From assembly GCF_022348185.1 (NCBI RefSeq), contig NZ_JAKRFD010000009.1, positions 62,001-126,000 on the forward strand: a stretch of 64,000 nucleotides of DNA. The letters run 5' to 3'. The notes beneath the pieces are model-generated. The model was not told where the DNA came from and made no database searches. It saw only the letters and a program-made list of their open reading frames with translations. Shown here one piece after another: positions 1-8,957 of the stretch (its first letter is position 1; each line of letters begins with the position of its first letter). The position numbers and the translations under genes are program-made. Source of the DNA: Epibacterium sp. Ofav1-8. Lineage in GTDB: Bacteria > Pseudomonadota > Alphaproteobacteria > Rhodobacterales > Rhodobacteraceae.

Positions 1-1
1 T

Positions 2-757
2 GGCGACGGACCGGAGGTGCCCACGCTTGTGGCCCAGGCGCTCTGTCGCAGATTGCTCTGCCGCGATCGCCCCGCTGCCGATCTGCCCGCCGGTGCCCGT
101 GCTTGCCTGTGCGAGGTCAGCCTCGCGGACATTCTGGCAGAGGCGCGGGGGCTTGATATTCAGACCGCCACGCGGACAACGCCGATCCAGCCCGTCTTTC
201 GCACCGCGCTGGGGTCTGGCTTTGCGGCGCTGCCCGCTACGGTACAGGCATTGCATGACACCATCGACGCCAGTCGCTGGCAGGGAACAGCCACGGTGAC
301 AACTGGCGCACATCCGTTGGCGCGGATCATCCGGCGCCTCATCGGCTTTCCCGCCGCCGGTCAGGATGTGCCGGTGCAGGTGGATGTGCTCCGGGAGGGG
401 GCGCGCGAGATCTGGGTGCGGCGGTTCGGCCACAAGCGTTTCCGCTCAATCCTCGCGCCCTTTGGCACACCCGGCGATGGCACGGTCACCGAACGGTTCG
501 GGCCGCTGTGCTTTGTCATCGCCCTGCGGCAGACGGCCGGTGGGCTGGCCTATCCGGTGACACGTGGCTGGTGTCTGGGCCTGCCCCTGCCGCGCCGCCT
601 GCTGCCACGCAGTGACGCGGTGGAATATGCTGATCCCGCGGGGGCGTTCTGCTTTGACGTGGCGGTACGACTGCCGCTGATCGGGCTGATCGTGCGCTAT
701 CGCGGGCGGCTCACGCCGACGACAGGGCCTCTGCCACCGCCAGATCCGCCATCCTGA
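2..757 (+). CDS. DUF4166 domain protein, 5' end outside the window
   Basis: The reading frame is open to the left edge, so this is the 3' part of a longer gene; a GTG at 17 exists, but nothing upstream marks it as the true start. The C-terminal ~180 residues (conserved stretch around ARIIRRLIGFP through the WVRRFGHKRF region to the VRYRGRL end) look like a DUF4166 domain. In related bacteria this domain is often fused behind a saccharopine-dehydrogenase-like NAD(P)-binding domain, and the first ~50 visible residues would fit the end of such a domain; that part is inference. The last 47 bases overlap the 3' end of the convergent MYG1 gene. Function is not known; a redox or envelope role would be a guess. 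Confidence 0.7.
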   Translation, partial: GDGPEVPTLVAQALCRRLLCRDRPAADLPAGARACLCEVSLADILAEARGLDIQTATRTTPIQPVFRTALGSGFAALPATVQALHDTIDASRWQGTATVTTGAHPLARIIRRLIGFPAAGQDVPVQVDVLREGAREIWVRRFGHKRFRSILAPFGTPGDGTVTERFGPLCFVIALRQTAGGLAYPVTRGWCLGLPLPRRLLPRSDAVEYADPAGAFCFDVAVRLPLIGLIVRYRGRLTPTTGPLPPPDPPS

Positions 758-1637
758 GGATCGCGTCGCGGCTCTCGGCCACGGCGATGAACCGCCCGTT
801 GTGACAGAATTTCGCACCACTCACGCCGCTGGCAGCTTCCAGTGCCGCATCGGTGAGCCCGGCCCAGGCCGCGGGCAAATCGGCGCGATTGTCAAAGGTA
901 TCGTCACCGGTCCGAATGGTGGTCAGCGTCCAGTCCGCCCCTCGCGGATGTACCACGAATAACAGATGCGAGGCCCCTGCCGCCTCGATCGCGGCGCGAA
1001 ACGGCATGCCCTGCGGCAGCTCCAGCACCCGGGACTCGCCCGCCTGCGTGATCGCCTCCAACACCTGCGCCTCTGCGCGCCGTTTCGCCGCCTTGCGCCG
1101 AATGCTCGCCTCGACAAAGGCCCGCGCCACGCCAAGCGCTGCGGCAAACGCCGTGTCATCCGCCTGCGGATCGGGATCGTCGAAGGAAGGCTTCAGCGTT
1201 TCCAGCAAAGACGGCAGCGTCAGATCCGCCAACGGGCCGGCCACCGACGGGTCCAGGGCGCCGTTGTCCATCAGATCCACCGGCAGGACAAAACCTGCAT
1301 CAAATGATGCGTGTATGGCGCCGATGTCCGCATCCGGCACCTGCAGCGCGCGCAGGTAGTCGGCACCAAAATGCTTCCAGATCAATCCGAACGAGCTGTA
1401 GGGTTGACCATCGTCGCGCAGCGGGGCGTCCTTCTGGTGATGGTCAAAGATACCGGCCTGCGGGTCGTAGGCCCGGCCGACATCATAAATCAGACGTCCC
1501 GGTGCCGGAGAGATCCACTCCGCGTCCCGACTGCGGTAGATTTGGGCGTCCGGATAGAGCCGGGTCAGAACCACGGAGGACAGCAACTCATCGGCATGAA
1601 AGCCGCCGGAATGGGTAACTAGTTGTGTGATTATCAT
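711..1637 (-). CDS. MYG1 family (UPF0160) DHH-type phosphohydrolase
   Basis: The 308-residue protein starts with the family's typical ITQLVTHSGGFHADE segment and carries the DHH-like metal motif FDHHQ near residue 65, the VDLMDNGA stretch near 118 and the C-terminal FCHNGRFI segment. Length matches the family. Eukaryotic MYG1 is a 3'-5' RNA exonuclease in nucleus and mitochondria; bacterial members are assumed to be metal-dependent phosphoesterases, but their substrates are not established. It reads convergently into the DUF4166 gene with a 47-base tail-to-tail overlap and has its own promoter space upstream (1638-1949). Confidence 0.88.
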   Translation of the reverse strand: MIITQLVTHSGGFHADELLSSVVLTRLYPDAQIYRSRDAEWISPAPGRLIYDVGRAYDPQAGIFDHHQKDAPLRDDGQPYSSFGLIWKHFGADYLRALQVPDADIGAIHASFDAGFVLPVDLMDNGALDPSVAGPLADLTLPSLLETLKPSFDDPDPQADDTAFAAALGVARAFVEASIRRKAAKRRAEAQVLEAITQAGESRVLELPQGMPFRAAIEAAGASHLLFVVHPRGADWTLTTIRTGDDTFDNRADLPAAWAGLTDAALEAASGVSGAKFCHNGRFIAVAESRDAILRMADLAVAEALSSA

Positions 1638-1949
1638 GGGGCTCTCACTTGGGCTGGCCTCTGGCCTGCGGTCTACGTAACCAAGGAGTCGATCAGCCTC
1701 TGACCACTCCGAAAGGGCAGCGCGAAACCGGAACTGGCAGGCAGCAACCGGTCCGCATGATGGTCTTCATAAATCCATGGCCCCAAAACCGAAAGCAGAA
1801 ATACGCAGGCCCTGCACGCCCCGACAAAAGGGGGAAGTTCCGGAAAATCTTGACCTGACATTCCCCCGGGGAACGGGTCATAGTTGGCCCCGCTGTGTCG
1901 TCAAAGGGCGATGCTGCACATGATTTGACTCATTTGATTTGGAGACCAG
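1638..1949. other. Intergenic region between divergent genes
   Basis: These 312 bases separate the starts of the minus-strand MYG1 gene and the plus-strand FAD oxidoreductase, so both promoters must lie here. Short open frames on both strands have no ribosome-binding site or recognisable protein pattern. The stretch just before 1950 (GGAGACCAG before the ATG) is the ribosome-binding site for the downstream gene. I see no RNA gene or repeat. Confidence 0.5.
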
Positions 1950-3437
1950 ATGCAGAAGCTCGCCAGACGCGCTTTCCTGATTGGTGCGGGCGGAGCGGCA
2001 GGATGGGCCGCAGCCAGCCGCTTTGGTGCAAGGCAACCTGTCCTCGACGGCACCCAGCGCCTTGCCCCGCTTGCAGGATCCACCCATCTCAACGATGCCA
2101 GCGGCCTGTCCGCAACGCCGGTGCACACGCATCTGCACCTGCGCGAAGATCCGGGCCCGGCCTTGGTAAAGGCCGTCCGTGCGGAGTTGCGCAGCGCGCG
2201 GGCCGACGGGCGCCCGTTCAACATCGGCGCGGCGCGCCACTCGATGGGGGGGCAGGCGATCCCCCGCGACGGTGTCGCAGTGACCTTTGACAACGGGTTT
2301 GTCGAACTCGACCGCGCGGCTGGCAGCTATCGGGTCCATGCAGGCGCGCGCTGGTCGCAGGTGATTGCCGCCCTCGACCCGCAGGGGTTCTCGCCCAAGG
2401 TCATGCAATCCAACAATGATTTTGGCGTTGCCGCCACCTATAGCGTCAATGCGCATGGCTGGCCGGTGCCGCATGGCCCGATGGGATCGACCGTGCGCTC
2501 CGTGCAGATGGTGTTGCCGGATGGAGAGCTGGTCACCTGCTCGCGCACGCAGAACAGCGATCTGTTCAATCAGGCGATGGGGGGCTACGGGCTGATTGGC
2601 GCCATCACCGAATTGGAGGTGGACATGCTGCCAAACCGGCGCCTGGTGCCGCAATATACAGCCTTGCCCGCCGAGACCTTCGCCACGGCGTTCCGCGATG
2701 CGATCGCGGACCCCGATGTCTCCATGGCCTACGGGCGCCTCAACGTCGGACGCGCCACGTTTTTTCAGGAGGCGCTGCTGGTCACCTACCGCGACAGCGA
2801 AGATCAGGACGATCTCCCGGCCGCAGCCGGATCCGGGTGGATGGCGCATGTCGCCAGCCGGATCTATCGCGCGCAGCTGGGTCGGGAACCGATGAAGCGG
2901 TTCCGCTGGTGGAACGAAACCACCCTTGGCCCCGCGATTGGCGGCGGCGCAGTGACCCGCAACAGCCTGATCAATGAACCGGTGGCCACATTGGATGACC
3001 GCACGCCGGAACGCACGGACATCCTGCACGAGTATTTCATCGGCTTTGATCGTTTCCCGGAGTTCCTGGCGGTCTGCCGCGAAGTCATTCCCGCCTCCTA
3101 TCAGGAGTTTCTGAACGTCACCCTGCGCTATGTGGCGCAGGACGACGAAAGCCTGCTGTCCTACGCAACCGAACCGCGGATTGCGGCGGTGATGTCGTTC
3201 AGTCAGGAACTGACGCAGCGGGCCGAGGCGGACATGGCCCGCATGACGCGTGTGCTGATCGACAGGATCACCGCGCTTGGCGGCAGCTACTACCTGCCCT
3301 ATCGCCCGCATGCACGGCCCGAGCAATTGGCAGCGGCCTATCCGCGCGCCTCGGAATTCTCCGCCGCCAAGCGGCAACTCGACCCGGGGCTTGTCTTGCG
3401 CAACAACCTCTGGGACAGCTATCTCAGGACGCTATGA
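1950..3437 (+). CDS. Tat-exported FAD-linked oxidoreductase (FAD_binding_4 type)
   Basis: A 495-residue flavoprotein related to the FAD_binding_4/vanillyl-alcohol-oxidase fold. The N-terminus has a twin-arginine signal (ARRAFLIGAGG, residues ~5-15) followed by a hydrophobic Ala/Gly stretch, so it is probably folded in the cytoplasm with FAD and exported. The FAD-binding domain is visible at residues ~65-215, with NIGAARHSMGGQ (typical flavin-binding segment), YRVHAGARWSQV and GGYGLIGAITELE. The C-terminal part ends like L-gulonolactone/D-arabinono-lactone oxidase relatives (LDPGLVLRNNLW). Its stop overlaps the next start by four bases (ATGA), making it the first gene of a coupled four-gene set. 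The substrate cannot be deduced; sugar-lactone or alditol oxidation is possible. Confidence 0.85.
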   Translation: MQKLARRAFLIGAGGAAGWAAASRFGARQPVLDGTQRLAPLAGSTHLNDASGLSATPVHTHLHLREDPGPALVKAVRAELRSARADGRPFNIGAARHSMGGQAIPRDGVAVTFDNGFVELDRAAGSYRVHAGARWSQVIAALDPQGFSPKVMQSNNDFGVAATYSVNAHGWPVPHGPMGSTVRSVQMVLPDGELVTCSRTQNSDLFNQAMGGYGLIGAITELEVDMLPNRRLVPQYTALPAETFATAFRDAIADPDVSMAYGRLNVGRATFFQEALLVTYRDSEDQDDLPAAAGSGWMAHVASRIYRAQLGREPMKRFRWWNETTLGPAIGGGAVTRNSLINEPVATLDDRTPERTDILHEYFIGFDRFPEFLAVCREVIPASYQEFLNVTLRYVAQDDESLLSYATEPRIAAVMSFSQELTQRAEADMARMTRVLIDRITALGGSYYLPYRPHARPEQLAAAYPRASEFSAAKRQLDPGLVLRNNLWDSYLRTL

Positions 3438-3841
3438 GCCTTCTGCAAAAAATCTGCCTCGCCTATTTCGTCGCGCTGATGATCGCGGCATCGCTGAATT
3501 ATGTCCCCGGCCTCACGGATGCCGAGGGGCTGGCCTTTGGCATCTTCGCGCTCGACATCTATGACGACGCGCTGCACGTGGCCTCGGCGCTCTGGGCGTT
3601 GATCGCGGCCCTGATGTCGCGCACTGCGGCACGGCTGTTCCTGCTGCTGTTTGGTGCGGCCTACCTTGGCGATGGCATCTTTGGCCTGTTCACAGGCTAT
3701 GGTTTTCTCGATCTGGGTATCTTTACCAATGACTCGCTCGGCCCGGAGCTGTCGGTGTTGCGCATCGCGGCCAACCTGCCCCACCTGGCGCTGGGTGGGT
3801 TTGCGCTGGGGTCCGGCCTGCTGATCGGAGAGCGCAGATGA
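3434..3841 (+). CDS. Small integral membrane protein in the FAD-oxidoreductase operon
   Basis: 135 residues, almost entirely hydrophobic, with about four predicted membrane spans (roughly residues 5-21, 42-62, 66-86 and 105-127). It resembles small four-helix membrane proteins of the DUF4383 sort, but I cannot assign it firmly. ATGA overlaps join it to the oxidoreductase upstream (3434-3437) and to the next gene (3838-3841), so translation is probably coupled. Context suggests it anchors or serves the exported flavoprotein, perhaps in electron transfer; no haem-ligand pattern is evident. Confidence 0.75.
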   Translation: MSLLQKICLAYFVALMIAASLNYVPGLTDAEGLAFGIFALDIYDDALHVASALWALIAALMSRTAARLFLLLFGAAYLGDGIFGLFTGYGFLDLGIFTNDSLGPELSVLRIAANLPHLALGGFALGSGLLIGERR

Positions 3842-4893
3842 CGCGCCTGTGGCGTTTCCTGCGCTGGTTGCTGCTGGCGGGCGGCGTGCTGGTCGTTCTG
3901 CTGATCGCCCCCGTCGCCTATGTGGAGACGACCTGCCGGGGCACCCAGCACCCGGACCCTTACGATGCGCTGCTGCCCGCCAGCCAGCACCGACCGGAAT
4001 CCCGGACGCTGATGACCTATCCCGAATGGCACATCGTCCACGCCTATGACGATTACGGGCGCGTTCTGAAACAGGGCGACCCGCATGATTTTGCGTATCT
4101 TCGATCCATTGCGGGGTTCTGGAGCTCGCTGTGCGCATTGACCGAAACCGCCGCCGCCCACGGCGGTGTCGATGCCGGCACCAAGCAGATGGTCTATGTC
4201 ATCGGCACCAGCTTCACGCTCGAACTGGCGTTGAAGGCCGCATATGAGGAAACTCTGGGCCGGGTCACCACATGGCTGCGGGGCAACCAGCGCGCCGCAA
4301 CTGACACGCTGTCGGCCGAACAGGCCGCGGCCTATGCGAACTTTCTGCAACAAACGCCTTGGTATAAATGGGACTTTGAGGCAGACGCCGCCGCCCTGCG
4401 CGATGCGGCAGGCGCGGATACGTTGCGCGATCAGGAGCGGCAGTTGGCGCTCGGCCTCGAATACGGGGCCAAAGCCGCCTATGCGCGGGTGATCGCGGCT
4501 GCTGTCGCGCAGTCCGGAGGGGATGCGTTGCACCTGCATATGGTGGTGCGCGATATACCCGCCGCGCAACTGGCCGCCCTGCCCGGCGTTACGATCGAGG
4601 ACGAACGCCCCGAAGGGATCGTGATCCGAACACCCCGGTATCGAGCGCTGACCGAGCTCCTGATCGAGATGGCCGAGGCCGGTGCAAGCTTTGTCGAGAT
4701 TGCCGGCAATGACGATATCATGCTGACCGCACTCGCGCCCGAGGCGACCTATCCCTATGCGCTGCATAGTTTTGCCAGACAAGGGACGGACGACTATCGC
4801 CACCTGATCATGGTCAAGGTGCCAGAGTTGGCGGCACGCCTTCGCATGCTGGCGGCGCAGGGGCTCCGGGTGGAGCATGTGCATGACTATTAA
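3838..4893 (+). CDS. Membrane-anchored conserved hypothetical protein
   Basis: 351 residues with one strong hydrophobic segment at ~7-28 (LLLAGGVLVVLLIAPVAYV) and a short basic N-terminus, so the remaining ~320 residues should be periplasmic. Striking conserved-looking stretches are YPEWHIVHAYDDYGRVL near residue 60 and the Trp-rich FLQQTPWYKWDFE near 170. No cofactor or catalytic motif was recognised. It is the third gene in the coupled operon begun by the Tat-exported FAD oxidoreductase, and the shared compartment suggests they act together. Function unknown. Confidence 0.75.
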   Translation: MTRLWRFLRWLLLAGGVLVVLLIAPVAYVETTCRGTQHPDPYDALLPASQHRPESRTLMTYPEWHIVHAYDDYGRVLKQGDPHDFAYLRSIAGFWSSLCALTETAAAHGGVDAGTKQMVYVIGTSFTLELALKAAYEETLGRVTTWLRGNQRAATDTLSAEQAAAYANFLQQTPWYKWDFEADAAALRDAAGADTLRDQERQLALGLEYGAKAAYARVIAAAVAQSGGDALHLHMVVRDIPAAQLAALPGVTIEDERPEGIVIRTPRYRALTELLIEMAEAGASFVEIAGNDDIMLTALAPEATYPYALHSFARQGTDDYRHLIMVKVPELAARLRMLAAQGLRVEHVHDY

Positions 4894-5182
4894 GCATCTT
4901 CTGCTCGCCCTGCCCTGCCTGTTGCTGACATGGCTGGGCATCCTTGTGGCGGTCAGTCTGATGAGTGATGCCGCCCCGGCCTATGTGGTGATCCTTCCGG
5001 GGCCGGATTTCACCGCGCGGCTCGACCCCGACATGTCGATCATGACGGGCAACCGTCTGAGCATGACGATTACCGTCGCGGCGCCCGACGCCGCAGCCCG
5101 TCTTTATGATGCCGGGGGCGTCCTGGTCTTGCCAGCTGGCCTGCCGGGCTGTTTGCCGCTGCCCGATCCGGCCCGGAACTAA
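4883..5182 (+). CDS. Short exported or membrane-anchored hypothetical protein
   Basis: Starts inside the end of the preceding gene (ATG at 4883; an ATG two codons upstream at 4877 is also possible) and gives 99 residues. The N-terminus is a classical hydrophobic signal or anchor (HLLLALPCLLLTWLGILVAVSL). The rest is a small domain with no recognised motif, ending near a Pro-rich tail. It closes the four-gene operon; the convergent uvrB stop lies only ~58 bases downstream. Real by position and signal sequence; function unknown. Confidence 0.6.
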   Translation: MTIKHLLLALPCLLLTWLGILVAVSLMSDAAPAYVVILPGPDFTARLDPDMSIMTGNRLSMTITVAAPDAAARLYDAGGVLVLPAGLPGCLPLPDPARN

Positions 5183-5239
5183 GCCACGCCAACCGCGCTC
5201 TGGTGCATTGCCAAGGCGCGCGGCCGTTGATCCGGCACG

Positions 5240-7432
5240 TCAGCGACCGCGCCGCTTCACGTTGCCGCCACGCTGCCCCGGACGCCCCGCAGTGGAGCGA
5301 CCGCGGGTTTTGGTCGCCTGTTCCGCCGCGGCATCGACCGCAGATTGGCGGGCCAGCGGATCGTCGGCGATGGCAAGGTCCACCGCTTCCAGCCGCTTGA
5401 CCTCGTCACGCAGGCGTGCGGCCTCTTCGAATTCGAGGTTCTCCGCCGCCTTGCGCATTTGCTCGCGCAGCCCGGCTAGGTGGGCCTCGAAATTCGCGCC
5501 ATGCAGCGGCTTGTCCACCGTCGCCGTGACCCGAGACATATCGGTATCACCCTCATAGAGACCGGCCAGTACGTCATCGACATTCTTGCGCACGGTCTCT
5601 GGCGTGATGCCGTGTTCCGTATTGTAGGCGATCTGCTTTTCTCGACGGCGGTTGGTTTCCCCGATCGCCCGCTCCATGGATCCGGTGACCCGGTCGGCAT
5701 ACATGATGACCTTGCCGTCGGCATTGCGCGCCGCGCGCCCGATGGTCTGGATCAACGAGGTTTCCGAGCGCAGGAACCCTTCCTTGTCGGCATCGAGAAT
5801 GGCCACCAGCCCGCATTCCGGGATGTCGAGCCCCTCACGCAGAAGATTGATCCCGACCAGCACGTCAAACGCCCCCAGCCGCAGATCGCGCAGGATCTCG
5901 ATCCGTTCCAGCGTGTCGATGTCACTGTGCATGTAGCGCACCTTGATGCCCTGTTCGTGCAGGTATTCGGTCAGGTCCTCCGCCATGCGTTTGGTCAGCA
6001 CCGTGGCGAGCGTGCGATACCCGTTGGCCGAGACCTTGCGGATCTCGTCCAGCAGGTCGTCCACCTGCATGTCCACCGGGCGGATCTCCACCTCCGGGTC
6101 CAGCAGCCCGGTGGGTCGGATCACCTGCTCCGAGAACACACCGCCGGATTGCTCCAGCTCCCAGGCGGCAGGCGTTGCCGAAACAAAAACCGACTGCGGG
6201 CGCATGGCGTCCCATTCCTCGAATTTCAGTGGCCGGTTGTCCATGCAGGACGGCAGGCGGAAGCCATGCTCGGCCAGCGTGAACTTGCGCCTATGGTCGC
6301 CTTTGTACATGCCACCGATCTGCGGCACCGACACATGGCTCTCATCGGCAAAGACAATGGCGTTGTCGGGGATGAACTCGAACAGCGTTGGCGGCGGCTC
6401 CCCCGGAGCGCGCCCGGTCAGGTACCGCGAATAGTTCTCGATCCCGTTGCAATGGCCCGTCGCCTCCAGCATCTCGATATCAAAATTGGTGCGCTGCTCC
6501 AGCCGCTGCGCCTCCAGAAGCTTGCCCTCGCTCACCAGATTATCAAGCCGCTGGCGCAGCTCATTCTTGATCGAGATCACCGCCTGATTGAGCGTCGGCT
6601 TGGGCGTTACATAGTGGGAGTTCGCATAAACACGGATTTTCTCGAAACTGCCGGTGCGCTCGCCGGTCAGCGGATCGAATTCGGTGATCGCCTCCAGTTC
6701 TTCACCAAAAAACGACAGCTTCCACGCCCGATCCTCAAGGTGTGCCGGAAAAATCTCCAGCGTGTCGCCCCGCACCCGGAAAGAGCCGCGCTGAAACGCC
6801 TGATCGTTGCGTTTGTATTGCTGAGCCACCAGATCGGCCATGATCTGGCGCTGGTCGTAATCCTTCCCGACCACCAGGTCCTGGGTCATCGCCGAATAGG
6901 TCTCGACCGAGCCGATCCCGTAGATGCAGGACACCGATGCAATGATAATGACGTCATCGCGCTCCAGCAGCGCCCGCGTCGCCGAGTGGCGCATCCGGTC
7001 GATCTGTTCGTTGATCTGGCTTTCCTTCTCGATGTAGGTATCCGAGCGCGGCACATAGGCCTCGGGCTGGTAGTAGTCGTAGAACGAGACGAAATACTCG
7101 ACCGCGTTCTCCGGGAAGAAGCCCTTGAACTCGCCATAAAGCTGCGCCGCCAGCGTTTTATTGGGTGCAAGGATGATCGCCGGGCGCTGCGTTTCCTCGA
7201 TCACCTTGGCCATGGTGAAGGTCTTGCCGGTCCCGGTCGCCCCCAGCAGCACCTGATCGCGCTCGCCGCCCAGGACGCCCTGGCTCAGTTCGGCGATCGC
7301 TGTTGGCTGATCGCCTGCCGGCGCAAAAGCCGTCTGCATGATGAATTTCTTGCCCCCTTCCAGCTTCTCGCGTCGCTCCGGCGCGCGGTCAGCCATCATT
7401 GGCAGGGTCTTGTCGGAATGGGCGTAGGGCAT
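5240..7432 (-). CDS. uvrB: UvrABC excinuclease subunit B
   Basis: DNA-damage-recognition helicase-like subunit of nucleotide excision repair; it takes over the lesion from UvrA and recruits UvrC. In 730 residues I see Walker A GATGTGKT (64-71), the beta-hairpin region with [13 protein letters not shown] that clamps the strand, helicase motifs through the DESHVS and GRAARN segments, and the C-terminal UVR coiled-coil ([17 protein letters not shown]) for UvrC contact. The frame stays open to 7633, but the extension (residues absent in the family) is rejected; [10 protein letters not shown] at 7432 is the usual start in relatives. Single-gene unit, divergent from the NDUFS4-like gene. Confidence 0.97.
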   Translation of the reverse strand: MPYAHSDKTLPMMADRAPERREKLEGGKKFIMQTAFAPAGDQPTAIAELSQGVLGGERDQVLLGATGTGKTFTMAKVIEETQRPAIILAPNKTLAAQLYGEFKGFFPENAVEYFVSFYDYYQPEAYVPRSDTYIEKESQINEQIDRMRHSATRALLERDDVIIIASVSCIYGIGSVETYSAMTQDLVVGKDYDQRQIMADLVAQQYKRNDQAFQRGSFRVRGDTLEIFPAHLEDRAWKLSFFGEELEAITEFDPLTGERTGSFEKIRVYANSHYVTPKPTLNQAVISIKNELRQRLDNLVSEGKLLEAQRLEQRTNFDIEMLEATGHCNGIENYSRYLTGRAPGEPPPTLFEFIPDNAIVFADESHVSVPQIGGMYKGDHRRKFTLAEHGFRLPSCMDNRPLKFEEWDAMRPQSVFVSATPAAWELEQSGGVFSEQVIRPTGLLDPEVEIRPVDMQVDDLLDEIRKVSANGYRTLATVLTKRMAEDLTEYLHEQGIKVRYMHSDIDTLERIEILRDLRLGAFDVLVGINLLREGLDIPECGLVAILDADKEGFLRSETSLIQTIGRAARNADGKVIMYADRVTGSMERAIGETNRRREKQIAYNTEHGITPETVRKNVDDVLAGLYEGDTDMSRVTATVDKPLHGANFEAHLAGLREQMRKAAENLEFEEAARLRDEVKRLEAVDLAIADDPLARQSAVDAAAEQATKTRGRSTAGRPGQRGGNVKRRGR

Positions 7433-7631
7433 CAGCGACTCCTTGTCGGGCACGCAGACAGAGTTTGGTCCGTTTTTGTTCCACTTCAAGGGGCAAGTCA
7501 AACATCCCCTGCCCGCCGGATCGCGGGGTGGCGCCTGCACAACGCCATTCCGATCCGTGACATTTGCAATCTTGCCGCGCCGCTGCATCCATCGCATATA
7601 GAGGCAAAGGAATCTTCTTGAGGAGACAGCC

Positions 7632-7943
7632 ATGCGCGCGCGGATTTACCGGCCAGCTCGAAACGCCATGACCTCTGGTATGGCCAAGACGCGGAAATGG
7701 GTGCTGGAATACGCCCCGGCCAGCGCGCGCGAAGTCGACCCACTGATGGGCTGGACCTCCTCCTCCGATACCCAAAGCCAGGTGCGCCTGAAGTTCGACA
7801 GCAAGGAAGAAGCCCTGGAATATGCCGAGGATCACGGCATCGACGTTGAGGTACAAGAGCCCAAGACCCGTAAGCCCAACCTGCGCGCCGGCGGCTATGG
7901 CGAGAACTTCGCCACCAACCGCCGCGGCCCCTGGACACACTAG
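7632..7943 (+). CDS. NDUFS4-type complex I accessory subunit
   Basis: 103 residues matching the 'ETC complex I subunit conserved region' family, the bacterial counterpart of mitochondrial NDUFS4 (18-kDa/AQDQ subunit). Diagnostic features are the N-terminal [19 protein letters not shown], the GWTSSSDT segment with [17 protein letters not shown], and the C-terminal [13 protein letters not shown]. The protein is expected at the peripheral arm of NADH:ubiquinone oxidoreductase. The gene stands apart from any nuo operon, as is usual in alphaproteobacteria. A good GGAGA-like site (GAGGAGACAGCC) precedes the ATG at 7632. Confidence 0.92.
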   Translation: MRARIYRPARNAMTSGMAKTRKWVLEYAPASAREVDPLMGWTSSSDTQSQVRLKFDSKEEALEYAEDHGIDVEVQEPKTRKPNLRAGGYGENFATNRRGPWTH

Positions 7944-8057
7944 GTTTGTGTCAAAGCCACTGAGCTGAGGGGCTGATCGTTCCGGCGAGACGTCAGAGAA
8001 TGCAGATGCAGGCGCAAACGAAAGCATAAGCCTGCGCGGGGCTGTCAAGGACAATAC

Positions 8058-8507
8058 CTATCGCCGGTGCCTCTGTCCTGATCTCTGACAAACGGTGATA
8101 GCGGCGCCCGAGCAGATGCTCCGGCGCCTTTCGCGTATGGAGGGGGTGCACGGTTCGTAGCTTGAAAGGGCCGTCGTGCCGTTGCTGTACGCACCGACCC
8201 GGCATTTGGTTGCGAAGCATTCAATGAGAGGGATCATCACAGTCTTCTGTTCGCCGTGGGCCGTAGCCAGCCCGAACATCATCCGCGCAAAGATACTTTT
8301 CTCGCTCCAACGCTTCCAGCGGCTGTAAAGCGTCTTGTTTCGACCATAGGCAGCAGGAGCGTCGCGCAAACGCAAGCCATTGCGAACGATGAAGATAATC
8401 CCACTCAATACTCGCCTGTCATCGACCCGAGGCTTGCCATGAGGTTTCGGAAAGACAGGTTTCGATCACGCCACCTGCGCGTCGATCAGCCAGAAGAAAT
8501 CAGACAT
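8058..8507 (-). pseudogene. IS5-type transposase pseudogene, frameshifted and truncated
   Basis: Reading from 8507 gives MSDFFWLIDAQVA and then a TGA at 8466-8468. The homologous reading continues in another frame as KPHGKPRVDDRRVLSGIIF and on through RNGLRLRDAPAAYG, KTLYSRWKRWSEKSIFARM to KTVMI near 8240. Beyond that the sequence no longer resembles a transposase. So there is at least one frameshift within the first ~25 codons and a loss of the catalytic C-terminal two thirds. The family's N-terminal DUF4096-like domain is what remains. Confidence 0.75.
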
Positions 8508-8575
8508 GTCACCGCTCCATTCTCGAGGCCGTGAATCACGCGCTGTGGCGGAAATCAATGCATCCTGACCCTAGC
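8058..8575 (-). mobile_element. Decayed IS5-family insertion sequence remnant
   Basis: On the minus strand the block begins with an IS5-like transposase start (MSDFFWLIDAQ at 8507) preceded by ~65 bases that look like the element's left end. The transposase frame is broken and the usual downstream half with the catalytic DDE residues is absent, so the element cannot move on its own. I could not find a matching inverted repeat on the other side; the left boundary near 8575 and the right boundary near 8058 are estimates. The whole 7944-8654 stretch holds nothing else I can identify. Confidence 0.65.
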
Positions 8576-8654
8576 CAGTAAACTGAAGCACTAAACGGGG
8601 GCATTCCGGTCACCGGTTCTTGGCGACAGTCTTGCTACGATGTTCAGGAGTTGG

Positions 8655-8729
8655 TGGCTGGGATGGTAGGATTCGAACCTACGGTACACTGTACCAAAAA
8701 CAGTTGCCTTACCACTTGGCTACATCCCA
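8655..8729 (-). tRNA. tRNA-Gln (anticodon UUG)
   Basis: The reverse complement folds as a 75-base tRNA including an encoded CCA: acceptor TGGGATG pairs with CATCCCA, the anticodon stem is ACTGT/ACAGT with loop TTTTGGT (anticodon TTG), and the T-arm is GTAGG-TTCGAAT-CCTAC. The 5' end is at 8729 and CCA at 8655-8657. A U1-A72-type start as in other tRNA-Gln is seen (T...A). The IS remnant lies ~80-150 bases beyond its 3' end. Confidence 0.97.
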
Positions 8730-8895
8730 ACACTGTCTGTGAGGGGCCTTCTAATATCTGTTGAGAGGGGCTGCAAGGGGTTTTTCGCAAAAAAAACACG
8801 CGGCACAGGAAACCCACGGCTTATTCATTGGAATCAGACCCCTAGCAGCACCAAACCTGCGATCACATTCCGGAAACCAGACACAATGCGCGATA

Positions 8896-8918
8896 CAAAA
8901 CAGGAGCCCGAAGGCTCC
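8896..8918 (-). terminator. Rho-independent terminator of the SARP-like regulator gene
   Basis: On the minus strand, GGAGCC-TTCG-GGCTCC (8913-8918 pairing with 8903-8908, UUCG tetraloop) is followed by TGTTTTG. It lies ~40 bases past the stop of the regulator gene at 8958. Confidence 0.8.
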
Positions 8919-8957
8919 CGTTCCAGCAGAGATATCGCTCAGGTGGCGAAGGTAAGA

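Noticed and set aside
5480-7621. Plus-strand frame of 713 codons opposite uvrB
   Set aside because: Antisense shadow of uvrB; His/Arg/Gln-rich without domains.
7433-7633. N-terminal extension of UvrB (67 codons)
   Set aside because: Not in the family; it overlaps the promoter side and the start of the NDUFS4-like gene.
7944-8057. Right end of an intact IS element
   Set aside because: No inverted repeat matching the left end and no transposase C-terminus could be found, so only a remnant is claimed.
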